The notes under the pieces are model-generated. The model had not been told where the DNA came from. It did not search any database and saw only the letters and a program-made list of their open reading frames with translations. From positions 3,472,001 through 3,536,000 of the forward strand of contig NC_079235.1 in assembly GCF_028502605.1 (NCBI RefSeq): a stretch of 64,000 nucleotides of DNA. Direction: 5' to 3'. Origin of the DNA: Trichoderma breve. Lineage: Eukaryota; Ascomycota; Sordariomycetes; Hypocreales; Hypocreaceae. Positions 1 through 11,421 of this stretch are shown here, piece after piece (the stretch's first letter is position 1; every line of letters starts with the position of its first letter). The position numbers and the translations under genes were made by a program.

Positions 1-336
1 GCGGCGTGAGTGACGGCGGTCATCATCACGACTCCTGCTTCTCCGCCTACTTTTATGGCTGCCAGTGTCGCTACGGGGAGTGCCCGCATCAGGTGTTTCT
101 CGGCGGCTTCGAGTAAGGCTGTAGTCTCGACGATCTCGGCGGCGACGATCGTAGTCTCGATCTCTGTCTCTCACACGGCTGCCATCACGTTCTCGGCCAT
201 GGTCGCGGTCGGAGTCTCTATCTCGTCTATCAGATTTACCATCATCTTTGGAACGTTCAGCATCAGGGCTCTTCGGCTTTTTCTCTGGGTTCTTAGCCGT
301 AGCGTCGAGCAGTGCCTCAACGTCTAGATTAGACAT
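1..336 (-). CDS. RS-rich splicing factor N-terminus (RBM39/Rsd1/Pad-1-like), partial
   Basis: The first ATG reads leftward from position 336 and stays open for 112 codons to the window edge, so only the N-terminus is present. It starts MSNLDVEALLDATAKNPEKK, which resembles the N-terminus of fungal RBM39/Rsd1/Pad-1 splicing factors. A long Arg/Asp/Ser tract follows (RDRDSDRDHGRERD, then RDRDRDYDRRRRDRRD and SRRRSRSRDDDRR), typical of RS/RD domains that mediate protein contacts in the spliceosome and sit in nuclear speckles. The family normally continues with two or three RRM domains, which would lie beyond the left edge. The assignment is an inference from the first residues and composition; another RS-domain splicing protein is possible. 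The gene faces away from SCS7 and is separated from its 3' end by about 0.8 kb. Confidence 0.6.
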   Translation of the reverse strand, partial: MSNLDVEALLDATAKNPEKKPKSPDAERSKDDGKSDRRDRDSDRDHGRERDGSRVRDRDRDYDRRRRDRRDYSLTRSRRETPDAGTPRSDTGSHKSRRRSRSRDDDRRHSRR

Positions 337-1125
337 GATGATGAACTGGCCTTGGTGGCCAATGATTGAAAACGAGGAATTGCAAGTAATTGAGGAAATT
401 TCTCATCAACAGTAGCCTGCGAGTATCAAGGCGTTTGTAAGCAGTCTCTCAGAGCTGACGACGTCGTTGTTGAGATCAGTGACTAGAAAGTTTCCAACGA
501 GTTGGGATTTCAGGTTCCAGCACGGAGAGTTTCTCCTTGGGCATCTGGCTGAGACAGAGTCACGTGGGTGGCTTCGCCGCATGCGCTGCCAGTGATTACA
601 TAACCCAAGAAAAGGGATACAAATTCGCAGGCCGCTTCAGGAGAAAGGCCGTCCAGCGTCTTGCTAGTGAATGATTGGCGCTGTCTCCATCAGAAGAACC
701 TCGTAATTTGCTGCAATATTGAGCAAAATATTAGACAGTGGGCAGTGATGATATGGTATATTGAAAGTAGTAAAAGTATTAAGTAGTCATTGAATTAAAA
801 GTGTATAATATCTACAAGTTCTCAATCGGTATTTTTAGTGTCGCCATAAGATCCCCTTCTTCGTGGATCTCCAATTTGTCCGTAACTCGTATCAGCAGCC
901 ATTAGAAACTTTGCCTCTTCCTATTCCCACCCATTATCAACCCCGTGAAACCATCCGCCCATGTTCATAACAATGCATAATCCTCGAATTCCAAATTAGC
1001 CAAAGCCTGCCCCATCCCGTACGAAACAGAGGCAGAAGAATTAGAGAAAGAACTGATGTTGCAGTATTCACCCTCAAAAAAAGAGACCTGCAAAAGCACA
1101 TATGTACGTGTCGCAGTTGCTGAGT
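337..1125. other. Intergenic: promoter of the splicing factor and 3' flank of SCS7
   Basis: No open frame with coding character is visible on either strand. The part from about 690 to 830 is AT-rich. The stretch should hold the promoter and 5' UTR of the leftward splicing factor and the SCS7 terminator. I recognise no repeat or RNA gene. Confidence 0.6.
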
Positions 1126-2291
1126 TTATTGGGTCTTGACAACATTGGGCTTCAGCTCGGTACCAAACACGTTGTCCCAGAACTTGGTGGTAACACCGAA
1201 GCCAAGCTCGTACTCGAGGAAGTGGTGCTCCAGGTGGTACTTCTTGAGTCCCTTGTACCAGAGAGGAAGGTTCTCGTGGTGCAGGAAGTAGTGGGTCAAG
1301 TCATAGCAAATGTAGCCAAAAATGCCACCGCAGTAGACTGCAGTCGCCGCATACCAGTTGTAGGCGAAAATGGTATGAGCGAGATACCAAAAGGGGGTCG
1401 CAAGTAGCAAAAACATGGTTGGAGGCATGACCAATCTGTACTTGTCCATGGGCAGATAGTGGTGGATGCCGTGGAGCAAGAAGTGCGCAATGATTCCATA
1501 TCGGTTGTCAGGAAGATAGCTGTCTTATAGTCAGTAACAGGTCATGCAAAGTAGTCCAGCAAGGGGAGTAAAGCGTACTCATCAAGATGGAACAAGAATC
1601 TGTGCAGACCATATTCCACGAGGCTCCAAATGCAGAATCCAAGGACCCAGTATGCCGCAAAAATGATGGGGTAGTCGAAGCCTTGGAAGGCCAAAAATGA
1701 GCCGTATGCGTCACAGGGAAGCCAGAGGACCGGAATCACCCACCATGGAGTTTTCGAAAGAGGCTCCAGGAAGTTTCCAAAGAGGGGCGCAGACTGACCA
1801 CCCTTGTAGTGACGTGGACGGTGCACCTGGTCGAGATAAAACTTTTTGGTGAAGTTTCCATACCAGAGCTGGGGGAACAGTGGCTTGCTCAGATCCAAAA
1901 ATTTGTGCTTCTTGTAGTCCTGGGTATAATCCGTGTCTTTGCTGAGGTCCTCTTCGGTAGCCATGCCAGTTCTCGGGTGCACATACGGCTCGCCATTGGC
2001 AGTGCCGTTTCCATTGGCGGCACCGTTCTTTTCGGTAACGACAAAGCCAACAAGGGAATCGTCAAGGATTTCGTACGCAGCCTCGCTATGTGTGTGGGAA
2101 ACGCTGTCCTTCAAAATGTCTTCGATGTCCTTGCCAGCATAGTCGATGATAAGCTGGCCACCACCGGGGTGGTCGGACAGGAAGTCAGTGACATCGTAGA
2201 CCTTGGTGCCGATGGTGACATAACAGGATTTTTCTGAGCTATGCGTCTCGACTTCGGCGCGCGTAAACGTAGGGAGCGTTCTGGAAGGCAT
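1126..2291 (-). CDS. SCS7: Fatty acid 2-hydroxylase with cytochrome b5 domain (Scs7/FAH1)
   Basis: Two exons (2291-1579 and 1519-1126) around a 59-nt intron give 368 residues, close to the 384 of yeast Scs7. Residues 1-80 form a cytochrome b5 domain with heme ligand motif HPGG (41-44) and a second His in SHTHS (65-69). The C-terminal half is a membrane di-iron hydroxylase with histidine boxes HRFLFH (230-235), HGIHH (254-258), HYFLHH (314-319) and HLEHH (333-337). The splice joins FHLD to DYLPDNR, restoring the conserved segment. The family alpha-hydroxylates the very-long-chain fatty acid of ceramide in the ER using the fused b5 domain as electron donor, feeding sphingolipid and glycosylceramide synthesis. 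The start at MPSRTLPTF is chosen because the frame upstream (to about 2477) is not b5-like. It is divergent from het-C, with 1.4 kb between. Confidence 0.95.
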
Positions 2292-3669
2292 TTTGTCGTG
2301 TTGCGAGGATTGAAAAGGCGGGCAGGGATGAGGTGGCGTTGACGAAGACAGATGGGGCAGATCAAAAGCGGCACTCCGATTGAAAGTTAAGAGAAGGATT
2401 GGCGCATCTGACAACAGGCCAGATCTGAGGTTAAAACCCAAAAAGAAAGAAAGGATTCGAATGTGAAGGTAAAACACCTGTCACCACGTTGATGGAGAAG
2501 AAAAGTTGAGAGCAAACGGAGCGAAGGATTTATTAGGGGCCGGCAGATTTACTGAAGATCGGATGGGCGGGTTCCCAGGAGCCCCGATGATTAATTTTTG
2601 AGGGTCCCTGAAGCACGCTACTGGTGTCTGACACTACAGTGCATCGGAAGCCGAGCGCTGAGAGTGGCGTTACCACGGAACCTCAGCAGAGAAGACGCCA
2701 AAAGTCACACCACCAATGAACTTTTGAGTTCTAAAAGTCCTCTACCTATGGGTACTTCTTCCGTTTACTTGATCCAATATTCTTCCATTGAAATTGATAT
2801 TATGAGCATCTACATTGCTCCCGTTAGGCTTCGTGTTTTGCAGATGCAAGTGCGGATGTACATGGCAGTCTCCGAACACCGACAACCCGGAGACGGGCTG
2901 CGGCGTTAAAGAAGAAGGGATGGCCCTCGAGGTACTTGAGAGATACCTATTTTTTATCATCCATATGCCAGTTTTCAGTGGAGTCACAAGTAGGTAATGT
3001 GCATTCATGTGTATTCCGCAGGTAGCTTTTCAACAGAGCTCCGTATAGGATAATGTATAGGCTATCCGAATTTCCTCTTTCAGTCATGCAGCTCTCGGCA
3101 TTTTAAAACCCGGCTCGTCCAAGCAAGCAACCGTAATCGTCAATATCAACATCAGGGGCATCATGCTACATTTTTCATTTTTGCTTGTGATACCGAAGTA
3201 TCCGAGCTATCACTGCTGATGCTATAGATGATTATTTACTGTACGAACACTCACCTCTGTAACCCAGCAACAGGCGTGAGCATAATCCAACCTCACCGCA
3301 AAACTCACTGGATTTAGTACCCGTGGACGCCTCATCTAGGTGCAGGGACCTCATCATGGACGTGTGGCTGTGCGACGCCACTTTCCCATCAAACTGGTCA
3401 AGATTATCATGTGCAAGTGTGGCTCGAGCAAATCGTGGCTTGCTGAAGCTCACACAACCTTACCTAACAGGTACAGGTAGCTCCAAACAAAAACGAACAA
3501 AGGAGGCAACCAATCTCACCCGCAGCATACAAATGACGACAGCTTGAATTTTATAAAGAGACGGAATAAAAGAGCCTCTGCTATCTTACTCGATTTTGAC
3601 TTGGGACAGTCCCATACACCGAGCCTGTCTATTTTTCTTTGATATTTGCCCCGCCAAGTCGGCTGCATC
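2292..3669. other. Divergent intergenic region between SCS7 and het-C
   Basis: This 1.4-kb region should contain both promoters. Open frames of up to about 100 codons occur on both strands, but none has domain-like sequence or a plausible partner exon, and I treat them as chance. No repeat or RNA gene was recognised. Confidence 0.6.
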
Positions 3670-6167
3670 ATGGCGTCATTTTCACCTCCGCGGGGCACCT
3701 GGTTGCTGGTGTTGTGCATTTGTCTCGTGCTGCTGCCAACCAAAGCGGCAGCGTTTGGGGCTGGTAATATTCCGTCGATTGCACAGGTTTGTACTTGTAT
3801 TAGCCATGGAAATGTATATGGCATCCAGAAGCTCACAGGTTCCAGGTCGAGGGACACAACTGGCGTCATGGAGGTGGGTGACACAATGTGGGAAGTGAGA
3901 GACCTGTATGGGAAAACTGACATTCTGCTCTTAGATATTGAGGATATGCTCACCAGCATTGCTTTTCTCCACGGCAAGAAATGGACGTCTATGCTTGTAA
4001 AGAGAACATACTTTGGCAATTGGCTCCGTGACTACTCACAGGCAGTCGATGTTGGCTCCCTCAAGGGCGTAAATGCTCCCACAATTCGCATCTTGGTAGG
4101 GAACAGCACCTTCGATGGAAGCTATTGTTGTACTAATCTGTATAAAAGGTCTGGGTCCTCTCATTCATGTCCTTTGGCTATGCCACCGAGGAGTTCGAGG
4201 TAACCGAAGAACGCTTAGGTTGCTACCGCCCGGAGGAGCACATTGACAACCCCAAAGGCTACGCAGATGGCATTGACGCTCGAACACTCGATCCTCGTCT
4301 CCGTGGTCCGGTCGATCCCATTGAAATTGACATCGATCCGCGTACCGGCATGAAGAACTACATTGCTAATGAGAGCGGGCGATGGGCAACCAGTGCCGGC
4401 TATCTTCGATACAGCTTTGCTCGAAGCATCCACTTCGGTCGTCTCTATACCAGCGGATCACAGAGCGGCAAGGAAGCCGACTTGTGTGAAGCGCTTAGGT
4501 GCCTCGGTCAGGCTCTGCACTGCATGGAAGACTTTAGCGCCCACAGCAACTACTGCGAGTTGGCCCTCCGTGAGTTGGGCCATCGAGACGTCTTTCCACA
4601 CTGCGGTACCCAGTCCGAAATCACGGTCCGAGGAAAACGCATCTACCCCCTGGTAACCGGAACCTTTGGCGGCGTTGACTTTTTACATTCTGTCATTGGC
4701 GAGGCAAACGATCACTTCACCCAATCTGAGGTCGACGAGGTCGATGTTGCTCTCCTCAACGCTGGAGCCTCCGGCAGCGGTGGTGGAGGCGCTTCCCGGG
4801 GCTTCTTGGGTATCGACGCCCCGAAAGATTTCATCTCACTCATCTCCAAGATCCCGGGCGACGGATCGGGCTTTGCTTCTCAAGCTCGGGAGCTCAAGGC
4901 CATGGCTGATGCCCAGGAGCGAGACAACGAGGCACGTTCTCGTGCCGGAGGGAACACTAACGTCGTTCCCGGCATGAGTCCAAATTTCGACCCAGTCAAG
5001 ACTGCAAGGCAGATTTACCCCATTTTGCAGTTTCGCGACAGGATTGTAAAGGCCATTAGCCGAGGTATCGAAAAGGTCCCTGGCCTCGAGAAACTCCTTG
5101 AGCACATCAGCGAGACGCTGACTGCGTTCATTCTCGGCCTTCTTGCTCCCTTTATTAGGCCTATCATCAACCAGGTCTCAAAGGTGCTAAAGGATGGTTC
5201 TTCCGGCGTCATCAGTGCCAGTGCCAATTCCCAATTCGAGCCTTGGGATAACCCCAGAAGCTCGGATCCGACACACTCCATGCTGTCAAAGGACCATTTC
5301 ACCAATATCCTAAACTCTTGTGCTGGTCGAATTGCAGCTACGGTTCTCCAGTACACTGTTCCGTAAGTATCGTCCTCTTCACTAACTATACATGACCCCG
5401 TTTTCTAACAGCCATTACAAAGTCGTGTGCTCTATGCTTGGGAGAACCCCAATGTACCCGTCGATGAAGTCGTTAACGACGTTCTGCGAGCATTCCATCA
5501 TCCAGCTCTTCGTGATGAGCATGTTCAGATCCAACGGGACATGTTCCGCACCGTTCAGAGCTGGGCTAGTGAACATCCTCGCCGCCACGAACTCGACCGG
5601 CTTCTCTCTTCAGAGTCTGTCAAGCAGGGCAAAAACCACATTCTCAATCAGAAGACGAAGGGTGGTGTCAGCGGCCATGCTCATGACGCATGGAATACAG
5701 TTACACAGCTTGGTCACGGTAAAGTGTCCGGGTCTCTGTGGGAGCAAGTCAAAACCCGAGACTTAAACTCCATGGAGGGTCGTGATGGAAATCCGGCTGT
5801 GAACTATACTTCCAATTCTCCAGCTCCTCCTTCTCGCTATTCGCCGCCGGCTCAAGGAGGTTATGGTTATGGAGAGAGTGCCTCGTACGTTTCTCAGTCT
5901 CATACGGAGTCATCTCATAGCCAGTCTTCTGGCTATCACCAGGGCTACCAGAGTCAACCACATTATTCACAGCACGAATACGGTTCCCATCAGCCGCAGT
6001 ACCAACAACAGCAGTATCACCAGCAACAGCAATACGGCGGCGGGGGCCAACCTCCTCATGGATACGGTGGCCCAGCTCAGCCTCAGTATGCTCCTTATCA
6101 TGGCCAAGGGCACCAGGATCAACAGCCTCCCTGGGGCTCTCAGCATGAGCACCGACATGGCTACTAA
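3670..6167 (+). CDS. het-C: Heterokaryon incompatibility protein HET-C
   Basis: Five exons (3670-3786, 3846-3873, 3935-4095, 4149-5362, 5423-6167) give 754 residues. Residues 1-28 look like a signal peptide (hydrophobic LLVLCICLVLL, small residues before FGAGN). The conserved HET-C body follows: GAGNIPSIAQVEGHNWRHGD, KKWTSMLVKRTYFGNWLRDY and SFGYATEEFEVTEERLG. Around LLNAGASGSGGGG lies a Gly/Ser-rich indel-prone stretch. The last 120 residues are rich in Gln, Tyr, Gly, Ser and His. In Neurospora, het-c alleles of differing specificity trigger vegetative incompatibility through plasma-membrane complexes; orthologues are conserved across filamentous ascomycetes, where the allorecognition role is not always shown. 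For intron 4, the CAG acceptor at 5411 shifts the frame; the acceptor at 5422 (ACAAAG) keeps it, reading TVPRVLYAWENP. Intron 3 also ends in AAG. Start and family are secure; a role in incompatibility here is inference. Confidence 0.95.
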
Positions 6168-6568
6168 GTGTAACATACCTTGGGCTGATGCCGGGCATTC
6201 TGAAATTTCATATGGTGTCTAGAGCTGTGGCGTGTGTCTGAAGCATGTACGTTTCTGGAGGTGCTGTACGCTATCCATCTAGTAAATGGTGAGAGGATGA
6301 TCAAGGGGGTCAGGATATGAAATACCACATAGTCTACATTTATTGAGTAACTCATGAATATACGTTCTTGCATTACATTTCTGAGAAGTTAACTGCAAGC
6401 CTATGACTCCGTCTGGCCTTACTCCATGCGATACAGTGTATATACGCCTGTATATGTATATATAAATCTCAAGCCAAAACTCGCTGTTCTTTATGCAGCC
6501 GCAAAATAATGATAAAAAGGAATCCTCCCCAATATGCTTCTGATAACAAATAACGTAACCGCCATTCC
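6168..6568. other. Convergent 3' flanks of het-C and the PP2C gene
   Basis: Short convergent spacer. An AT dinucleotide-rich run (gtatatgtatatataaat, about 6451-6468) lies in the middle and probably serves 3'-end formation of one or both genes. No gene is visible. Confidence 0.6.
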
Positions 6569-8533
6569 TTACAGCTTCCCGCGTCGTCGTCGCGGGTCTT
6601 GCGCCTCTGCACGTCGGGCATCTCTGAACTCCTTGGTCCCCAGACTACCCAGGCCACCTTCAGAACGACGCTCCCAGCCACCTAGCCGCACGACCTGGCA
6701 TGTCGCATTGTCGCCATCGTCAGAAACTTCCGTTGCGTAGTCGACAACGCGGCGCGCGCCCTCCTCAGGGGTCTTGGCCTCCTTGATGACGTCCACAATC
6801 TCTTGGTCGCTCAGCGTGCCAGAGACGCCGTCGCTCATGAGGACTATGAAGGAGTACTGGGCGGGGCCGAGCTCTACCCTTGTGATTTCTGGCTCTGCAG
6901 AGACGCCTATGCGCTTGCTCTTGATGTCACCGAAAGCCCGGCTGTTGGCTAGACCTGCAATGCGTTCCTCTCCGAAGCTATCGTTAGAAACCATGGAGCC
7001 AGCCGGAGCGTACCTACGCAAACGTCTGCTCTCGCCTGGTGTGGTGGGATGGTGATCTGAAGTCAGGGGCTGGGCGAGACCGGTCGCAGTATCGCACAGT
7101 AGCACACGGGTATCGCCCACATGTGCCACAATAATCGAAGAATGCGCACCGGGATGCCAAAATGGCGCGGGCGTAGGCGTTGAGATGAGCACAATCGATG
7201 CAGTAGAGCCTCCCTTGAACCGCGTAGTGCCACCAATAGAGTGACCTGAGGGAGTAGCGTGAGGCTGACCCAATATCTCGTCGTTGTTCACGGGCCTGTC
7301 GCTAACTCTCGAGTCATCCGGATCGGCTTTTCGGGCTTGAGCGGCAACGAAGTCCAAATCAGCGCGGAGAAAAGCGTATTCGAGGGCTTCTTCAATCGAG
7401 ATGGTGCCGCTGTCACCGTCATCAGCGTGATTAAAGTGTTCTGGTTGAAAACGGCGAAAGTATCCTCCAATCGAGGCCCTATAGTCCTGCACAAGGTCCT
7501 TCTTCAGACTGATGGCCTTTTTATAATCTGATACCTCAACCGGCTCCGACTTGGCACTAGGAAGGGGATCTCCATGGCGCGGGGCTTTGACGATTCCTTC
7601 GTCACCCTCGCGACTTGGCAGCTTGATATCCTCCTTCACCTCATGAGGTCTCTTCATGTCTACATCATCAAGAGCTTGTTTGCGAGTCACCAGCCGGCTG
7701 GAGACCTCCCAAGGGTTCTTTTTGCGCAAGCTGCTCTGCAAGCCAAATTCCGCCGCTGCTTCTTCAATATACCCATGTAGCTCATCACGCAAGAAATGGG
7801 AACATTGAGCTCCTCCGTGCCCATCGAAGACCCCAAAGTAGAATATCTGGGGGTCTCCGAGGGCAGTGCCCGCCACTGTTGGCTCCCCTGGCTTCTGCTT
7901 CACGCTTGTCGGTGCCCTCTTTGCAAAAGCAGGCATGTTCACTATCCCTGCCTGGTCTGCGTCTTCATTGTAGGGTCGATTTCCTCGGGCAGTGGCAGTG
8001 CCAAAGTGGTGCTTGGCTCGCTTCAAGGGGATTCGCACGACTGTCATGTCTCGACTGGGCATGTTTGGTATCGACACAGCTGGCGCAGATCCGGGGCTGG
8101 GCGTATGCGGCTCCGAGGCCTCGCGCGGCAGCTTGTGGCCGGGCCCATGAAATCGCCCGGAGTCTGGATGTAGGGAGGAAGACGGAAGATGGGTGATGAA
8201 ATACGTATGGAAGTCTCGTCCAGCAGCCAGCTGGGCATATCTGCTTCTCGGAGGCAGGCTCACGAGGGTGTCGCGAGATACCCCGCGGGCTCCGCATCGC
8301 CAAGGCAGTACGGGATGCAGTGTCGCGCGCGCTCTTGCGGCCAAATATGGCTGTCGACGGTTGACTGTGGTCTTGCTTCTAAGCCGACTAGCATCATCTG
8401 AAGGGTTCTGAGGATTGCTTGCGCGGGCAGCTCGTAGTGAAGCCGGAATCGTCTGGGCCGCAACGGCGTCGGGCGAGATGTGTGCGGCAGCTCTCGATGC
8501 TGAGCATAGCGCCTTATTTGCCAGGTTGGCCAT
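6569..8533 (-). CDS. PP2C-family Ser/Thr protein phosphatase, probably mitochondrial (Ptc6-like)
   Basis: A single exon of 654 codons. The first 150 residues are rich in Ala, Arg and Ser with few acids (MANLANKALCSASRAAAH), as in a mitochondrial targeting sequence. The catalytic PP2C domain then shows its ordered motifs: ARGNRPYNEDAD (182-193), FGVFDGHGG (233-241), AHVGDTRVLLC, LTSDHHPTTPGESRR, SRAFGDIKSK, FIVLMSDGVSGTLSDQE and DNATCQVVRLGGW. The Asp residues of VFDGHGG, MSDGVSG and DDGDN fit the Mn/Mg-binding centre. A large insert between VFDGHGG and AHVGD carries many charged residues. Yeast Ptc5 and Ptc6 are mitochondrial PP2Cs acting on pyruvate dehydrogenase or in mitophagy; assignment to Ptc6 rather than Ptc5 is a guess from domain layout. 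The gene is convergent with het-C. Confidence 0.9.
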   Translation of the reverse strand: MANLANKALCSASRAAAHISPDAVAAQTIPASLRAARASNPQNPSDDASRLRSKTTVNRRQPYLAARARATLHPVLPWRCGARGVSRDTLVSLPPRSRYAQLAAGRDFHTYFITHLPSSSLHPDSGRFHGPGHKLPREASEPHTPSPGSAPAVSIPNMPSRDMTVVRIPLKRAKHHFGTATARGNRPYNEDADQAGIVNMPAFAKRAPTSVKQKPGEPTVAGTALGDPQIFYFGVFDGHGGAQCSHFLRDELHGYIEEAAAEFGLQSSLRKKNPWEVSSRLVTRKQALDDVDMKRPHEVKEDIKLPSREGDEGIVKAPRHGDPLPSAKSEPVEVSDYKKAISLKKDLVQDYRASIGGYFRRFQPEHFNHADDGDSGTISIEEALEYAFLRADLDFVAAQARKADPDDSRVSDRPVNNDEILGQPHATPSGHSIGGTTRFKGGSTASIVLISTPTPAPFWHPGAHSSIIVAHVGDTRVLLCDTATGLAQPLTSDHHPTTPGESRRLRRYAPAGSMVSNDSFGEERIAGLANSRAFGDIKSKRIGVSAEPEITRVELGPAQYSFIVLMSDGVSGTLSDQEIVDVIKEAKTPEEGARRVVDYATEVSDDGDNATCQVVRLGGWERRSEGGLGSLGTKEFRDARRAEAQDPRRRRGKL

Positions 8534-9931
8534 TGATTACTGCGTGCGCTGGCCGATACTTGAGACCCGCAAGCCCAAGCATTCGGTGTCGCTTTCGAAG
8601 TCGGATCGCTGTCAGGTTGCTGCTGCTCAGAGCCATGGGCTCGCTGTTGGAGAAGCAGAGGAAGATGGTAGTCTCAAACCAGAGAGGTCAGCAATCGGAT
8701 AGTCCAACGGTTGCACTCGGCTCAGCAACAAAAGGTCCGCGGTAGTTGAAGGGCTTCGAGAAAAAAGGATAAAGGATAAGGCCGTAATTGAGTTGCCAAG
8801 GGGGAAGTTTATGGTAATCATAAAATAGCTACAAACGAATGGAACGGGAAAGTTTCAAATTGGTTGTGAGGCGGCATATGGTTTGAGGGAGTAAGTTGAG
8901 TAGCTGCGAGTTGAGCCTTTTGCTCGGAACTTTACATGGCCGTGCACTGTTGGGCTGAACTGAATCCACTACCAGGTACCGGTGCCATTGAGTTTTAATG
9001 TCCCGGCCATGTACTTTGTATGGAGTGGCGGCTCTTTAAAATGAGCTCCATGTACATGCATTGACTCGCCGCAGTTGGTGAATCATATTTCAAAGCGCGG
9101 CATTGAAATGATCTACGTCAGTGAATTCTTATGGAGATCTAAGCAAATAGGCCTGTGCTCGGAATGATGCATTGATCAATTGCACAGCCCGAGAAGCTAC
9201 TTCCACCTGCATCAAGGCCCGAACAAAGCAGAGCAGAGGCAGCCAGATCAACGCCAGGCGTGATATCATTTCCGACTGATATGCCGGGGACCCCTGCAGG
9301 CTCTCAAACGGTGCATCCCGCAGGGGTACATACAGCGTGGTGAATGGAGCTGGGCAACGCTGTAACTTTGGTGCCTGTCCACTAACCTCCGTCCCCTAAC
9401 ACAAAAGCAGAACGCCTTTGCGGTTGAGTAATCCTCCATCTACGCCAGTCTGGCACCATTTGACTGATGCCTTGCGGTGCTTATTCATTATTCAGGTAGC
9501 CTACATGTATCAAATGCTATTGACGGTACATGAATGTACATACAGCGGCGGCGGCGAGAGGACACTAACCGCCTTTTGGATCTGACCCAAGGCATCGAGT
9601 CAGTGATTTGACTGAAGCCTTGCTAGGGAAAATTCAAAATAAAAATGGACCTGCAAAACTTCCAGAGACATCCATGTATGTACTCGTACCCAGCAATGCG
9701 GCTTAGGCATCAGGGACTGGCCGGATAGGGACTCGCTGAGATGCTACTGGACGACACTTGTACCTGCAGGTCCTCCGCTGCTTCAGCAAAATCTCGACTG
9801 GCTGGCCCGTCAGAATTTGTATTTCTGTCCTGTCCTGTCCTGTGCTTGACTGTTGTTTCTGCTTCTGCTTCTGCTTCTTGCTTCGCTGCCCTGTATTGTT
9901 GTATGTCGATCGTGTCGTTTCTGTTTGAAGG
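8534..9931. other. Divergent intergenic region between PP2C and the BTB-like gene
   Basis: About 1.4 kb holding both promoters. Frames of up to 108 codons at 8415-8745 overlap the PP2C 5' end and are not gene-like. Short AC- and CT-rich runs near 9830-9900 precede the BTB-like start. No repeat or RNA gene was recognised. Confidence 0.55.
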
Positions 9932-11421
9932 ATGGGTGAGTCTGCGGCAGCACCCGCAGAGCCAGAGGCAGAAGCAGCAGCAGTTGTTGCACTACGCCCC
10001 AAAGTAGAGCGCCCAGATGTCATCGCCGTCGCCGATGCCGGCGATATCGTGCTAGACGTGACCTTCGAAACGTCAAAGGAGACGCTCAAGAAGTCCCGTA
10101 AAGCCACGGCCTATGCGCCAAAGAAGCCCGGCAGTGCCCCCCAGCCGGTGCTCAAGACGAAGGTCCGGGTTGCGTATCGAGTCAGCCAGGACGCCCTCAA
10201 GAAGCACTCGCAGTATTTTGCCAACCTGCTGTCCAACTCGCAGTTCCGAGAGGCCGGCCTCATCAAGGAGGCGCACAAGAAGCTTGCGGCGAGAAAGATC
10301 AAGCCGGCGGAGGCAGACGCCGCAGACCTGCCATGGATCACCATCACGGATGACGACGAGGCCACCAAGGCGGCGGGCCGCGAGCACGCATTCGAGGATA
10401 TCCTCAGGATCATTCATCAGAAACCGGTCAAGGTGGCGAGAGCGGCCATGCCAGAAGTGGCTACCATGGCTATTCTCGCAGACCGCTTCGACTGCATCAC
10501 CACTGTGGCCCGCTCTCTTAACGGGATCCGCTGGCCAGTGACAACCACGAGGAACTATACCGACGAGAATGGACGGACTACCGATGTTGAGCAGACGCTT
10601 CGTGAGAAGATTCTCGTGTCATGGCTTCTTGGAAACGGCATGAAGCTGCACCAGGCAGCACGAGAGCTGATTACTCGAGGATCTCGCCTATGGAGCGAAT
10701 ACAATGATGAGCACGAGGAACTTACAGCTGCATGGTGGCATTTGCCTGATGGCATCGAGGGTGAGTGATGTGTCATTCAGAACATCAAGCATTGGAACAC
10801 TAAATAGCTTACTAACATGTCACAGAGGAATTACAATATCGGAGAGAATGTGTCTTAAACACCATTGCGTCTGTTCAGCGTCACTTTCTCGATCTGTACT
10901 GCTCCAAGGAGCGGCAATGCAAGCTCGGATACGACTCTAGCGCAGCTTGTGACTCCTTCCAGCTTGGCCAGATGATCAAGTTCCTAACATCCAAAAATTT
11001 GCTGTTCCTGGTCGACTTCACCTCGTCGTCTTTGATGGCAGTGCCCGACGGTGCCATGATCAACATCGACGAGCTCCTCGCTACCCTGAAACAAAGCCCC
11101 AGCTACCAGATCGACAAACACCACACAAACTGCGGGCTCAGAATCCGCATAGAGCCAATCATCGATTACATACGAGCCATGTTGTCTGCTAGTGGCACCT
11201 CCATCGCTCATGCTGACTGGAAGAAACGTCGTTCCGAGGTGTCGTGGACAATACTTAGAGACAGCCGACCATCAGAGGATGACTATGAAGGCTCGAAATT
11301 CGTTTTTACCAGGGCGGTGGCTAATGATCAGCGTCTTCGTTACGAAGGCGCCATGTATACTGACAGAGTGTCCAAAAGCCTGTTTACGGCGAGTTCGTGG
11401 GATTGGACGCCCGAGGTCTAG
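9932..11421 (+). CDS. BTB/POZ-like domain protein of unknown function
   Basis: Two exons (9932-10760, 10826-11421) around a 65-nt intron with a CTAAC branch site give 474 residues. Residues 1-40 are Ala/Glu-rich. From about 36 to 165 the order of elements (DIVLDVTFET, then VAYRVSQDALKKHSQYFANL, then ITDDDEATKAAGREHAFEDI and LRIIHQKP) matches a BTB fold: a 'set aside' strand, the 'S-x-x-F-x-x-L' helix and a later helix pair, with an inserted basic loop. The C-terminal part contains a Cys-bearing segment (YCSKERQCKLGYDSSAACDS) seen in fungal BTB-like hypothetical proteins. Such proteins often act as adaptors or dimerisers, but I cannot give a specific role. ATGGGTGAGT at the start could itself act as a 5' splice site; I keep the unspliced reading because the frame stays open. 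Confidence 0.75.
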
